A stretch of 64,000 bases of DNA from positions 29,579,501 through 29,643,500 of the forward strand of contig CM055315.2 of the NCBI GenBank assembly GCA_029255685.2, read 5' to 3'. Source of the stretch: Silene conica. Its lineage: Eukaryota > Streptophyta > Magnoliopsida > Caryophyllales > Caryophyllaceae. Every line of letters starts with the position of its first letter. Within the stretch, counting starts at the first letter, position 1. The notes below the pieces were generated by a model. It made no database searches, was not told the DNA's origin, and saw only the letters and a list, made by a program, of their open reading frames with translations. The position numbers and the translations under genes are program-made. This document shows, piece by piece, positions 47,540 through 59,869 of this stretch.

Positions 47540-48130
47540 CAGCAAGTACAAAGGTTCAGAGGCGACATCTTAACGCATAACCTATGTACTAAGACAATCG
47601 GCAAGTATAAGGTTCAGAGGCGACATCTTAACGCATAACCTATATACTAAGTTCACAATATCAAGCAAGGACTCAGAGGCAAAAACTCAACGCATGGACC
47701 GGCTATCACAGAACACTAGACTCAGAGGCGAAAACTCAACGCATGGACTAGCATTCAATTCACTATCACAAGTAAGGAACTCAGAGGCGAAAACTCAACG
47801 CATGTTCCCCTACCACATCACAAGATACTAGACTCAGAGGCGAAAACTCAACGCATGTTCTAGCACCAAACACCTGCACTCCGGGTAAGGTATGACAACC
47901 TGACTGCCTCGTCGTGCAGTTGCTCTACTCGTCAGACTCAGAGGCGAAAACTCAACGCATGTTCTGACGCGATCACACATACATGTCTGGACTCAGAGGC
48001 GAAAACTCAACGCATGTCCCAGACACGACAAACAGACATGTATGGAACTCAGAGGCGAAAACTCAACGCATGTCCCCATACACGACAAACAACTCACATA
48101 TTAAGTTCAGAGGCCAGCTTAATGCATAAC
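47540..48130. repeat. Tandem ACTCAGAGGCGAAAACTCAA repeats in the LTR
   Basis: About eleven copies, each continuing to CGCATG, are separated by variable 20-60-base spacers. A slightly different GTTCAGAGGCGACATCTTAA form opens the array. The same array is at about 55145-55715 in the other LTR. Confidence 0.9.
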
Positions 48131-48424
48131 TTAATACGCATCAAAACAATATCATCCAAGTCTATGAACTACTCTATAGTTCAACCTTTAACCTCTAATC
48201 AACACTTAATTGATCCCGAGAACTAAGATGAGGGAGAGCCGGTTTCCCTTTCGGTTGCCCGACCGGAGGGTCTCTATCCTTATCCATTCCCGAACTCAAT
48301 ATAATGTTGCCCATCCTCCGGGGACCTCAAATACATGTCAAAGGTACACAAAACAAGTTTCAATCAAAACCGATTAACCGTTTGAAAGTTACACGCGAAA
48401 ATAACTCGAAACCGCCATCAGGGA

Positions 48425-48815
48425 TCCCCAGCCGGTCGGCAGGCAGCCGGTCGGCCGGCTGGTGGTCCCTCAGCCTACGCCTTTCTTTTCAAAACTGAGA
48501 ACATCACAAAGGACTCCCAGCCGGTCGGCAGGCAGCCGGTCGGCCGGCTGGGACTCCATTCCCTAGCCTTCACTATTTCGCAAACCACCCCAATGCACTC
48601 CCAGCCGGCTGGCAGGCGGCCGGTCTGCCGGCTGGGCTCCCATCTTACTTACGTTCTCGCAAAACATACGCAACATACAACGACTACCAGCCGGTCGGCA
48701 GGCAGCCGGTCGGCCGGCTGGCAGTCCTAAGCCAAATCTCAAAACTCTTAAAACACGAAACAACCCTCCCAGCCGGTCGACCGGCGGCCGGTCGGTCGAC
48801 CGGCTCAGAGAGCCT
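48425..48815. repeat. G/C-rich CCAGCCGGTCGGCCGGCTGG palindromes in the LTR
   Basis: Five palindromic clusters at about 48429, 48519, 48600, 48688 and 48770 are spaced 80-95 bases apart. Each is made of CAGCCGGTCGG half-units. The partner LTR has the same five at about 56023-56370, two of them shorter by one 15-bp unit. Confidence 0.9.
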
Positions 48816-49762
48816 GATACGCAAATCGCCATTTTCGCCCTTTTCAATAATCTCCTACATCGACACCCAAACTTCCAAAATAACCACAATTGATGTTTAC
48901 TCCACATTAAGGATCATCCAACAATACTAATTACCAGCAAACAAAACCAACAACAATCCTCAAACGAATAATTTCATGTATCCGTCTTAACATGTGAAAA
49001 ACTGAAATTATACTTATGAACACATAACCATATTTCCAAGCATGAATTCTTCACACAAGCATAAACCTAAACATGTTTCTAAGTCTAGTAAACATAAAAC
49101 TTAAGTAAAATCAGAAACAAACATGAGAATCCATCAAACATGCTAATATTCACATTAAGGCCGAGTTTCTCATTATCGTCACCTTTCAAGCTTACTCCGG
49201 CAGATGATCCTCCTCAATCACGTAACTATCAGTGTCGGGATCGTCCAGGCCAACACCTACAACATAGAAAACGGATTTTAAGTGCTTAAAACGGATTTTA
49301 AGGAAAACAACCCGTTTTTCAAAGTCGACGAAATGAAAAATGAAAGTGATGGATGACTAGGAAATCGAACGAGGATTCCGAAAATGTACTTAGTTTTGCA
49401 ATTTGAAGAACGGATGATGAAGAATTTCTCAGAAGAAGGAGAGATTTATGGAGGTTTTGAGGATAAAAAGTTTACTGTAAAAGAGTTTGATGAAGGAGGA
49501 TGAATGTCGACATATTAGGGGTTTATGGGGTTTTAAGGACTGTCCTTTCCGAGTAATTAAAATGGGTCGGATAAATGGAACGGATGTTTAAGTCGGATAT
49601 TTACATGCCAAGTTTGTATTCGTCTTAAGGACTTGAGGTTCTTAAGACGGATCTCACTTATTAAATTAAAATCTTCCGAGTTAAATTATTAAAACATTAT
49701 TTTATTACATAAAATAAATTAAAACGATTAAATTAGATTTTACGAAAATACGGGATGTTACA

Positions 49763-49774
49763 ATCACCCCAACT
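49763..49774 (-). promoter_or_regulatory. Polypurine tract of the Gypsy element
   Basis: On the minus strand AGTTGGGGTGAT directly precedes the 3' LTR start TGTAACATCCCG. This is the usual place for plus-strand DNA priming in LTR retroelements. Confidence 0.7.
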
Positions 49775-49827
49775 TCAAAAAGTTTCGTCCTCGAAACTCG
49801 AACGGATATAAATCTATATACTATACC

Positions 49828-52800
49828 TCAATCGAATAAGAAGGGATGCGCAGCACGCATCGATGCCTCAGTCTCCCATGTCTGCTCTTCAACATCACCG
49901 CAACGCCAAAGGATCTTCACTAGCGGCACCACCTTGCTCCTCAGCTTCCTATCCTGATGATCTAGGATCTTCACGGGACGCTCCTCGAAAGCAAGACTCG
50001 GCTCCAAGTTCTCGATCTCTCTAGGCAAAACATGACTCGGGTCACTGATGTATCTGCGGAGCTGGGAAACATGAAAAACGCTATGAACCTTGCCCAAACT
50101 AGGAGGCAAGTCCAAACGGTAAGCGGCAGCACCAATCCTCTTCACGATCTCAAAAGGTCCAATATACTTAGGGCTCAACTTGCCCTTAACGCCAAACCTT
50201 TTGACGCCCTTCATCGGAGAAACTCTCAAGAAGACTCGGTCTCCCACCTCAAACTCTAAGGGTCTACGGCGAACATCAGCATAGGATTTCTGCCGGTCCT
50301 GTGCGGCCTTCATCCTACCTCTGATAAGCTGAACCTGATCGATAGTAACAGCTAACTGGTCCGGTCCTAGGTCACGAACGTCACTAGCCTGGTCCCAACA
50401 AATCGGACTACGGCACTTCCTACCATAAAGGGCCTCGTACGGAGCCATACCAATGGAAGCATGATAACTGTTGTTGTAAGAAAACTCTACCAACGGCAAA
50501 CACTGCTCCCAAGAACTCTGAAAATCAAGGGCACAAGCACGGAGCAAATCCTCTAGTGTCTGTATGGTCCTCTCGGACTGCCCATCGGTCGCGGCATGAA
50601 ATGCGGTGCTCATCAACAAACGGCTACCCATAGCCTCCTGCAAAGCCTTCCAGAACCTGGAACAAAATCTCGGATCTCGATCTGAAACTATCTCCCTCGG
50701 GACACCATGATAGCGGACTATCTCAGCAATATAAGCCTGGCTAAACGGTCCATATCCCATGTCTCTCTGATCGGCACGAATCTGGCACACTTAGTTAGAC
50801 GGTCCACAATAACCCAAATCGCATCTTTGCCTCCCACAGTCTTAGGCAAAGCCGTCACAAAATCCATAGATATGCATTCCCACTTCCACTGAGGAACGGG
50901 AAGCGGCTGTAGCAAACCACCAGGTCTCCTATGCTCTATCTTGACTTGTTGACAAGTCAAGCATCTACTAACATAATCCAAGATCTCCTTCTTCATACCA
51001 TGCCACCAAAACATAAGTCTCAAATCCTTGTGCATCTTCTCTCCTCCTGGATGGACGGAGTACGGTGACAAATGAGCCTCATCAAGAACCCTCTTCCTCA
51101 AATCTGGCACATTAGGAACATACATCCTACCACGGAACCTAAGGAAACCATCAGCATCAATCACCAAGTCAGGTGCAACACCACTCGAAATCTTAGCCTC
51201 GAACTTCTTGAAATCGGCATCTGAAGGCAAACTCTGGCGAATCTCCCAATATAAAGACGGCTCGGCAGTCATAGCAGCTAACCAATCGAAACCACTACCC
51301 ACCATCTCTAATCTCAGCTTCCTGAACTCGGAACACAACTCATCGGGCAATACTCTCATGGCACTCATCGAGTGAGAAGTCTTGCAGCTAAGCGCATCTG
51401 CAACTACATTGGCTTTTCCCTCATGATATAACAACTCAATGTCGTAATCTTTCACCAACTCTAGCCAACGTCTCTGTCTCATTTTAAGGTCTTTCTGAGT
51501 AAAGATGTACTTAAGACTCTTGTGATCTGTGAAAATACGGCAATGGGATCCAATCAGGTAATGACGCCACATCTTCAAAGCATGAACGACTGCGGCCAAC
51601 TCCAAATCATGTGTCGGATAGTTCACCTCATGAACTCTCAACTGCCTAGATGAATATGCTATCACCTTACCACTCTGCATCAGTACGCATCCAAGTCCTA
51701 ACATCGAAGCATCACAATACACATCAAAGTCCACTCCGATCTCTGGCAAAGCTAACACGGGGGCGGAAGTCAATCTGGTCTTCAACTCCTGGAAAGAACT
51801 CTCACACTTGTCGGTCCACACAAATTTGGCTTCTTTCTTCAGTAACTGAGTCATCGGACGGGCCAATCTCGAAAAATCCTCTACGAATCGACGGTAGTAG
51901 CCTGCCAAACCCAAAAAGCTACGGATCTCTCCTACATCCTTGGGACTCTCCCAATCAACCACAGCCTCTATCTTTGCGGGATCTACCATCACACCCTCGC
52001 TGGATATCACATGTCCTAAAAAGGCAACTTTCGAGAGCCAAAATTCACACTTCGAAAACTTTGCAAACCATTTCTGTCTGCGCAGAATCCCTAGAATCAA
52101 TCGAAGATGCTCAGCATGTTCCTCATCGGTCTTCGAATAAATGAGAATGTCATCGATAAACACCACAACGCAAGTGTCAAGATACTCACTGAAAGTACGG
52201 TTCATCTGATCCATAAAAATAGCTGGTGCATTAGTCAACCCGAATGGCATGACTACGAACTCAAAATGCCCATATCTGGTACGAAAAGCAGTCTTCGCAA
52301 TATCAGCCTCTCTCACTGGAATCTGATGATAACCCGATAGAAGATCAATCTTGGAAAACCTAGAAGCACCTCTCAACTGATCGAATAAGTCATCTATCCT
52401 AGGCAAAGGATATCTATTCTTCACGGTCACTCGGTTCAACTCTCTATAGTCAATGCAAAGTCTCATGGAACCATCTTTCTTCTTAACGAACAAAACGGGA
52501 GCACCCCACGGAGAAGCACTAGGTCTAATGAAACCCTTCTCGATCATCTCCTCTAATTGCTGCTTCAACTCTTTCAACTCTGGCAGAGCCATACGGTAAG
52601 GAGCTTTGGAAATCGGTCCGGTACCTGGAACAAGCTCAATAGTAAACTCCACATCTCTCTCTGGCGGTATCCCTGGCAAGTCATCTGGGAATACATCTGG
52701 ATACTCACGAACAATGGCTACATCCTCAAGCTTCGGTAGCGATGGTTTAGCAGCTGTAACAACACACAGGAAGGCTTGGCAACCCTTCCTAAGAAGATGA

Positions 52801-54263
52801 GAAGCTTTCATTGAAGAAATCATTCGGACACCCTTTTGAGGGCGAGTTCCCCTATAGGAAACACGAACTCCTGAAGAACTCCTCAAGCAGATTTTCTGGT
52901 CGCGACACTCGAAGCGAGCATGGTATCGCGATAACCAATCCATACCGAGGATAATGTCAAACTCCTCGAGAGGAAATCTCAGTAAGTTCGCTGGAAATGT
53001 GGCTTGACCAATAATAATAGGAACATCCCTATGGGACGAAGAGCAGGAAAACACGTTTCCAGAAGGTAAGAAAATAGAAGTCTCCTCAACCAATGAAGGC
53101 TCAAGAGCTAGACGGTCGGCGAACTGTGTCGATATAAATGATAAAGAAGCTCCAGTATCGAATAAAATAAGGCACTCAGCGCCAAGAACAGAAAAGATAC
53201 CAGCAACAATATCTGGATGAGCCTCTGCCTCAGCCCTAGTCATCACGAAGATCTTCCCCTTCGGCTTTCCTCCTCTGGTCGCTGCAGCAGCAGTGGCAGC
53301 CTTGCCAAGAACAGTATCCTTCTCAGGACAATCAAAGGATCTATGCCCATATCCATTACAAGTATAACACTTATAGGCATTCTTGAAACAATCAAACCCT
53401 GGATGAAGCGGTTTACCACAACGGCGGCAAACAGTAGAAGCAGTGTCGGTGTGAAATGTGGTCTTAGCAACCGGAGCAGAGAACCTCTCAAAACGCTTCT
53501 TCTGAGAAGAAGGCGAAGAAGTAGAAGGAACAAATGGTCTCTTCCCCTGGTACACTGATCTCTGGTGAGGTGTCACACTAGAAGTAGCAGCACGGGTCTC
53601 AGCATCTATGGCACGAATAGAACTCTCGGCCCAAATAGCATCATCATATACCTCCACAAAAGAAGTCGAATCTCGACGAACCATGCTCTCGATGCGCGGC
53701 CCTAGCTTGCCACGGTAAAAGTAGACTCTCTCGGCCTCATCTCTGACAAATCTCGATGCGAAGTGAGCAAGTTGATTGAAACGGTCTGTGAACTCCTGAA
53801 CTGACATCTTGCCTTGCTTTAAATCCATGAATTCTTTGAGTCGCTGTGATCTGAGCTCTTTAGGATAGAACCTCGTCTCGAGCTTATCCTTAAAAGCATC
53901 CCAATCGAACAGAGGATCATGAGTGAAAGTAGGTCCTGTCAACGCCCACCACCTATCGGCCTCAAGGGTAAGAAAGTGAGTGGCTAGCCGCACTCTATCC
54001 TCTCTACCCACCGAATACATAGTGAAGCTCTTTTCCATCTCTCTGAACCACTCGGTAAGAGCTACCGGATAAACCTCGCCACCATATGTCTTCACGTGGC
54101 TACGGGACATCTGAGAAGCTATCCATGAGAAACTACCAGGACGATTAGCTTCGCCGCCTGGCGGTGGAGGAGGTGGAACATTCTCTGCTTGCTGTCTCTG
54201 AGTCTCAAGCAAATGCTGAATCGCTTGCAGCACAATGTTATCAGCAGCCCTAGGTCTCACCAT
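49828..54263 (-). pseudogene. Gag-pol region of the Gypsy element (fossil)
   Basis: In minus-strand order: a gag capsid-type region (about 54263-53450, with WFREMEKSF and [10 protein letters not shown]); zinc knuckles of the CxxC...C type (about 53420-53330); an aspartic protease with LFDTGAS (near 53165); reverse transcriptase (about 52700-52000, with [20 protein letters not shown] and FIDDILIYS); RNase H (about 51700-51400, with [10 protein letters not shown]); integrase with an H-H-C-C zinc-binding part (about 51080-50930) and a DD-E core (about 50870-50450); and a C-terminal chromodomain-like tail with EEQTWETEASMR (about 49900-49840). The order and tail point to the Tekay/Del chromovirus clade. 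The polyprotein reads almost whole, with about one break. Confidence 0.93.
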
Positions 54264-54413
54264 CCTTCAAGAGAAAACAAGTATTAGCTTAACAATTAGC
54301 AATCACAAATAGACTACAAAATAAGTCCTTAGGTCTACCCATCTCTCATTCATTATTTGTTTATTTGGTCAAGTTAAGGTTGGGGGTCACATGAGTGCGT
54401 CGGGAGCAATAAT

Positions 54414-54425
54414 GCTCTGATACCA
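54414..54425 (-). promoter_or_regulatory. tRNA-iMet primer-binding site of the Gypsy element
   Basis: On the minus strand TGGTATCAGAGC lies two bases inside the 5' LTR. It is complementary to the 3' end of the plant initiator tRNA-Met and is the standard primer site of plant LTR retroelements. Confidence 0.93.
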
Positions 54426-54427
54426 AC

Positions 54428-57327
54428 TGTAAAACCCCTCGCGAAAGCGGAAATATAAACATACAAAAGTACCAAAATTGCAGCGGAATTAAAACTTTTT
54501 AAAGAAAACAACAAGCGAGAAGTCTTAAACTGAAACAGAAACTGAAACTAAAATAAAACCAAAATAGATAAGTAACATTTCTAAGTATCAAAACCAATAT
54601 GTACATCAGCCTGGGATGGAACATCCCTACAGGCACCAAAACGAAAGTAACAACTACGTGTCCAGCTAAACGATATAAGGTAAGTCATATGATGACAGCA
54701 GGATCATCACTCGCTAGCTCTCGTGAACCCATCTCCAACCAGCATGTACCTACATACATGAAAACATGTACGCCACAATCAGTGGGGAGTGACTAGAGTT
54801 CTCCTAGCCACCTTTTGTGACAACACGTAACATATAAAACAATACAGAATACTCCAACATATAACAACATGTGAAGCATAAACATCTCATCATCTGATCT
54901 CTTACTAACATGCGATTTCTGTGCACGGCTCTCAACCAACTTCATAAACAAATAGGAAGGAGAGCCGGTTTCCCTACTGGTTACCCAGTCGGGGGGTCTT
55001 TCAATCCAATTATTTATGAAACCGAATTCAGAGTCATCCAATGCCTTGGATGATTTAACCACTAACATTTAAACATCAATAACCTATTATGCATATCTGA
55101 CACTGTACCATCATCAAGGCAAGCAGATATGAAACCACAAGTACAAAGGTTCAGAGGCGACATCTTAACGCATAACCTATGTACTAAGACAATCGGCAAG
55201 TATAAGGTTCAGAGGCGACATCTTAACGCATAACCTATATACTAAGTTCACAATATCAAGCAAGGACTCATAGGCGAAAACTCAACGCATGGACCGGCTA
55301 TCACAGAACACTAGACTCAGAGGCGAAAACTCAACGCATGGACTAGCATTCAATTCACTATCACAAGTAAGGAACTCAGAGGCGAAAACTCAACGCATGT
55401 TCCCCTACCACATCACAAGATACTAGACTCGGAGGCGAAAACTCAACGCATGTTCTAGCACCAAACACCTGCACTCCGGGTAAGGTATGACAACCTGACT
55501 GCCCCGTCGTGCAGTTGCTCTACTCGTCAGACTCAGAGGCGAAAACTCAACGCATGTTCTGACGCGATCACACATACATGTCTGGACTCAAAGGCGAAAA
55601 CTCAACGCATGTCCCAGACACGACAAACAGACATGTATGGAACTTAGAGGCGAAAACTCAACGCATGTCCCCATACACGACAAACAACTCACGTATTAAG
55701 TTCAGAGGCCAGCTTAAGGCATAACTTAATACGCATCAAAACAATATCATCCAAGTCTATGAACTACTCTATAGTTCTACCTTTAACCTCTAATCAACAC
55801 TTAATTGATCCCGAGAACTAAGATGAGGGAGAGCCGGTTTCCCTTTCGGTTGCCCGACCGGGGGGTCTCTATCCTTATCCATTCCCGAACTCAATATAAT
55901 GTTGCCCATCCTCCGGGGACCTCAAATACATGTCAAAGGTACACAAAACAAGTTTCAATCAAAACCGATTAACCGTTTGAAAGTTACACGCGAAAATAAC
56001 TCGAAACCGCCATCAGGGATCCCCAGCCGGTCGGCCGGCTGGTGGTCCCTCAGCCTACGCCTTTCTTTTCAAAACCGAGAACATCACAAAGGACTCCCAG
56101 CCGGTCGGCCGACTGGGACTCCATTCCCTAGCCTTCACTATTTCGCAAACCACCCCAATGCACTCCCAGCCGGCTGGCAGGCGGCCGGTCTGCCGGCTGG
56201 GCTCCCATCTTACTTACGTTCTCGCAAAACATACGCAACATACAACGACTACCAGCCGGTCGGCAGGCAGCCGGTCGGCCGGCTGGCAGTCCTAAGCCAA
56301 ATCTCAAAACTCTTAAAACACGAAACAACCCTCCCAGCCGGTCGACCGGCGGCCGGTCGGTCGACCGGCTCAGAGAGCCTGATACGCAAATCGCCATTTT
56401 CGCCCTTTTCAATAATCTCCTACATCGACACCCAAACTTCTAAAATAACCACAATTGATGTTTACTCCACATTAAGGATCATCCAACAATACTAATTACC
56501 AGCAAACAAAACCAACAACAATCCTCAAACGATTAATTTCATGTATCCGTCTTAACATGTGAAAAACTGAAATTATACTTATGAACACATAACCATATTT
56601 CCAAGCATGAATTCTTCACACAAGCATAAACCTAAACATGTTTCTAAGTCTAGTAAACATAAAACTTAAGTAAAATCAGAAACAAACATGAGAATCCATC
56701 AAACATGCTAATATTCACATTAAGGCCGAGTTTCTCATTATCGTCACCTTTCAAGCTTACTCCGGCAGATGATCCTCCTCAATCACGTAACTATCAGTGT
56801 CGGGATCGTCCAGGCCAACACCTACAACATAGAAAACGGATTTTAAGTGCTTAAAACGGATTTTAAGGAAAACTGCCCGTTTTTCAAAGTCGACGAAATG
56901 AAAAATGAAAGTGATGGATGACTAGGAAATCGAACGAGGATTCCGAAAATGTACTTACTTTTGCAATTTGAAGAACGGATGATGAAGAATTTCTCAGAAG
57001 AAGGAGAGATTTATGGAGGTTTTGAGGATAAAAAGTTTACTGTAAAAGAGTTTGATGAAGGAGGATGAATGTCGACATATTAGGGGTTTATGGGGTTTTA
57101 AGGACTGTCCTTTCCGAGTAATTAAAATGGGTCGGATAAATGGAACGGATGTTTAAGTCGGATATTTACATGCCAAGTTTGTATTCGTCTTAAGGACTTG
57201 AGGTTCTTAAGACGGATCTCACTTATTAAATTAAAATCTTCCGAGTTAAATTATTAAAACATTATTTTATTACATAAAATAAATTAAAACGATTAAATTA
57301 GATTTTACGAAAATACGGGATGTTACA
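54428..57327 (-). repeat. 5' LTR of the Gypsy element
   Basis: This 2900-bp LTR lies upstream in element orientation. It carries the same tandem GGCGAAAACTCAA array (55145-55715) and CCGGTCGG palindromes (56023-56370) as its partner. Confidence 0.93.
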
Positions 57328-57331
57328 ATTA

Positions 57332-59524
57332 ATGCTAATAATTTACAATCTGTCTCCTTGGCTTACAACAAAGAGTAAATATATTTTACTTACGCTCCTA
57401 ATATCGGGTCCTAAACAACCTGGTAATGACATAGACGTATATTTGGCGCCACTAATAGAAGACTTGAAATTGTTATGGAATGTTGGTGTGCGGGTGTTTG
57501 ATGCAGCTACCGGCTCACACTTTCAAATGCGTGCTATGCTATATTGTACAATTAATGATTTCCCAGCTTATGGAAACCTTTCTGGTTATAGGCTGAAGAC
57601 TGCCAAGGGGTGCCCCGTTTGTTGTGATGACACTGAATCTGAATGGCTGGAGAATTGTGGGAAATATGTATACACGGGTAGTCGTCGATTTCTTCCCGAA
57701 AATCATCCATATCGTAAGAGAAAGAAGGCATTCTATGGAAGAACTGAGCACCGACGACCTCCTTTATTTTTGAGCGGAGAAGAGTATCACAAACGAGTTA
57801 TGAATATCAGCACAAAATTTGGAAAACCGTACAAACCTCCACCAGATGGGGTGTACCACACAAAGAGGTCCATCTTTTGGGACCTACCATATTGGGAGCA
57901 CTTATCGGTTAGGCATTGTATTGATGTCATGCACGTAGAGAAGAATGTGTTTGATAGTATCATTGGCACTTTGCTGAACATGCCTAATAAGACCAAGGAT
58001 GGGGTCAAAGCTAGATATGACATGGTTGCTAGGGGGTGTGTCGAGGTAGAACCAGTTGAAAGGGGGAACCGTACTTACCTACCCCCGACTTCCACAACTT
58101 TATCGAAGGAGGAGAAGGTGGCATTGTGCGAGTCTTTAAAGGGTATGAAGGTACCACATGGATATTCCTACAACATAAGTCGTCTTGTGTCATTAAAAGA
58201 TCTGAAGTTAGTGGGACTAAAATCTCATGATTGTCATGTTCTGTTGACACAGCTTCTCCCCGTGGCTATTCGGTCGGTTTTACCTAAACATGTTAGACAA
58301 GTGATCTCTAAGCTTTGCATATTCTTTAGTGCAATTAATGCTAAAGACATTGATCCGGAGTCTTTAGATAAGGTACAAGCTGATATCATTGTGACACTAT
58401 GCGAACTGGAAATGCACTTTCCCATCAGTTATTTCGACATTATGGTTCACTTAATCATCCATTTGGTTAGAGAAATAAAACTGTGTGGCCCGGTGTTCCT
58501 CAGAAACATGTGGGCTATGGAGCGAGAGATGGGGACGTATAAGAGGCGAGTGAAGAATCGGTATCGACCCGAGGCTAGTATTGTTGAAGCGACTGTTGCT
58601 TGTGAGACACTTCGGTTCTGCCAAGATTACTTGACCACTGTGCAATATATCGGACTCCCTATCTCTAGGCATGAGGGACGGCTACAAGGGAAGGGTACTT
58701 TGGGGAAAAAGTTTATTACAGTTGACCGTGATTGTTTTGATAAGGCACATATGTATGTTTTGCAACACATGACTGAAGTTCATCCATATTTAGTTGATCA
58801 TATTGCCTTCATCAAAAGTCAAAATCCAAATAAACGTGAAGGTTGGGTGGTAAGTGAACACAATCGGACATTTGTACACTGGTTTAAAGAGAAGGTGATC
58901 AGAGAGTTGTCAAACACAACACATAACCTAAGTGAGAACTTAAGATGGTTAGCATATGGTCCTAAGCTCACCATCATATCTTATGAGGGGTATGATATTA
59001 ATGGGTTTTGGTTTTACACAAGTCGTCAGGATGCGAAAAGTACGATGCAAAATAGCGGTGTTACAGTTGTGGCATCGTCAGTTGAATATGTAGGAAAGGG
59101 TAAACAACCTGTAGATATAAGAAAGCTTTACTATGGGGTAATTGAAGACATATGAGAGCTTGATTATCATGACTTTTCAGTACCCTTATTTCGATGTAAG
59201 TGGGTCGATTGTGACAAGGGAGTTAATGTTGATGATATGGGTTTCACCTTAGTAGATTTCAATTTTGTGGGTCACAAAAACGACCTCTATATTCTAGCAT
59301 CTCAAGCAAAACAAATTTTCTATGTTGAGGATCCCTTAGACAAGAAACGGGCAGTTGTCCGTAATGGTAAAAGACGTATTCTTGGTGTAGATGGTGTTGT
59401 TGATGAAGAAGAGTATGATGAAGTTGATGAACTTTCTCCTTTTTCGACCATTTGCCAAAATGTGCAAGTACTACGGGATGAAGTCTATATGCGAAATGAC
59501 CACAATGAGGGGATTATGGTTTGA
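57332..59524 (+). pseudogene. CACTA tnp2 transposase, 3' part
   Basis: This continues the gene begun at 45753. The frame runs from MLIIYNLSPWL through the tnp2 core (SGPKQPGNDIDVYLAPLIED, CPVCCDD, YHKRVMN, HCIDVMHVEKNVFDSIIGT). Next comes the DUF4218 region (LPVAIRSVLPKHVRQ... FPISYFDIMVHL... GPVFLRNMWAMEREMG). The end is a DUF4216-type domain (NGFWFYTSRQDAKS, then LVDFNFVG, FYVEDP). One in-frame TGA at 59153-59155 stands where the family has Trp in the D-I-W-E-L-D-Y motif. The same frame then runs to a natural stop ending at 59524. Otherwise the text is uninterrupted and close to consensus, suggesting loss of function was recent. Confidence 0.92.
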
Positions 59525-59869
59525 TTAATTCAAATAATAGATTACATCCTTGGCTGATTTTTGAACTAGTTTGTAGACGATTATGTAATTCATTGGAAAC
59601 TTTTACCTCTCAATAGACACTTTTTACTTTTATTTTAATCTGCTTCTTTGTTTATTTTGCTTTTCTTATTTTGTTTTGATGAAATGCGAGTTTGATTCTA
59701 ATATCGCGGATATGATGTATGTTGGTGTATATAAGTCTTGGATTATTTTCCTTGAGACTGCCATTTATTAGCTGTTGGTAGCAGATAAGCAATTCTGATG
59801 TAGGAGATTTTGACTCTGAAAATATTCTATTTGTTTGTTACTCATCTATTTGTTTGTTACTGTTACAGA
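59525..59869 (+). other. Spacer between the two CACTA genes
   Basis: T-rich, non-coding. A TTACAG acceptor-like site just before 59868 suggests the last bases are an intron in the 5' leader of the next gene. TATTTGTTTGTTACT repeats at 59829 and 59849. Confidence 0.5.

Larger units (their letters stand above)
46833..49762 (-). repeat. 3' LTR of the Gypsy element
   Basis: This 2930-bp LTR lies downstream in element orientation. It is longer than its partner by exactly two 15-bp segments, both in the CCGGTCGG palindrome region (48430-48560). Confidence 0.93.
46833..57327 (-). mobile_element. Gypsy retrotransposon (Tekay-like chromovirus), near full length, inserted in the CACTA transposase gene
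   Basis: The two LTRs are 46833-49762 (2930 bp) and 54428-57327 (2900 bp), both TGTAACA...TTTACA on the minus strand. The ATTAA target duplication is present at 46828-46832 and 57328-57332. A tRNA-Met primer site and a polypurine tract sit at the expected places. Gag, protease, reverse transcriptase, RNase H and integrase are all recognisable in minus-strand order, with a chromodomain-like tail. It looks nearly whole, with about one break in its coding part. By eye the LTRs differ at roughly 25-30 positions plus two 15-bp length differences (about 1%), so insertion was recent, probably under 1 million years at usual plant rates. Confidence 0.95.

Noticed and set aside
48304-48907. Pro/Gly/Arg-rich frames in the LTR (also 55899-56495)
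   Set aside because: They arise from the CCGGTCGG palindromes and occur on both strands. LTRs of this clade are non-coding.
50032-53558. Several 60-164-codon plus-strand frames opposite the retroelement coding region
   Set aside because: They are antisense shadows of the gag-pol region, without family features.
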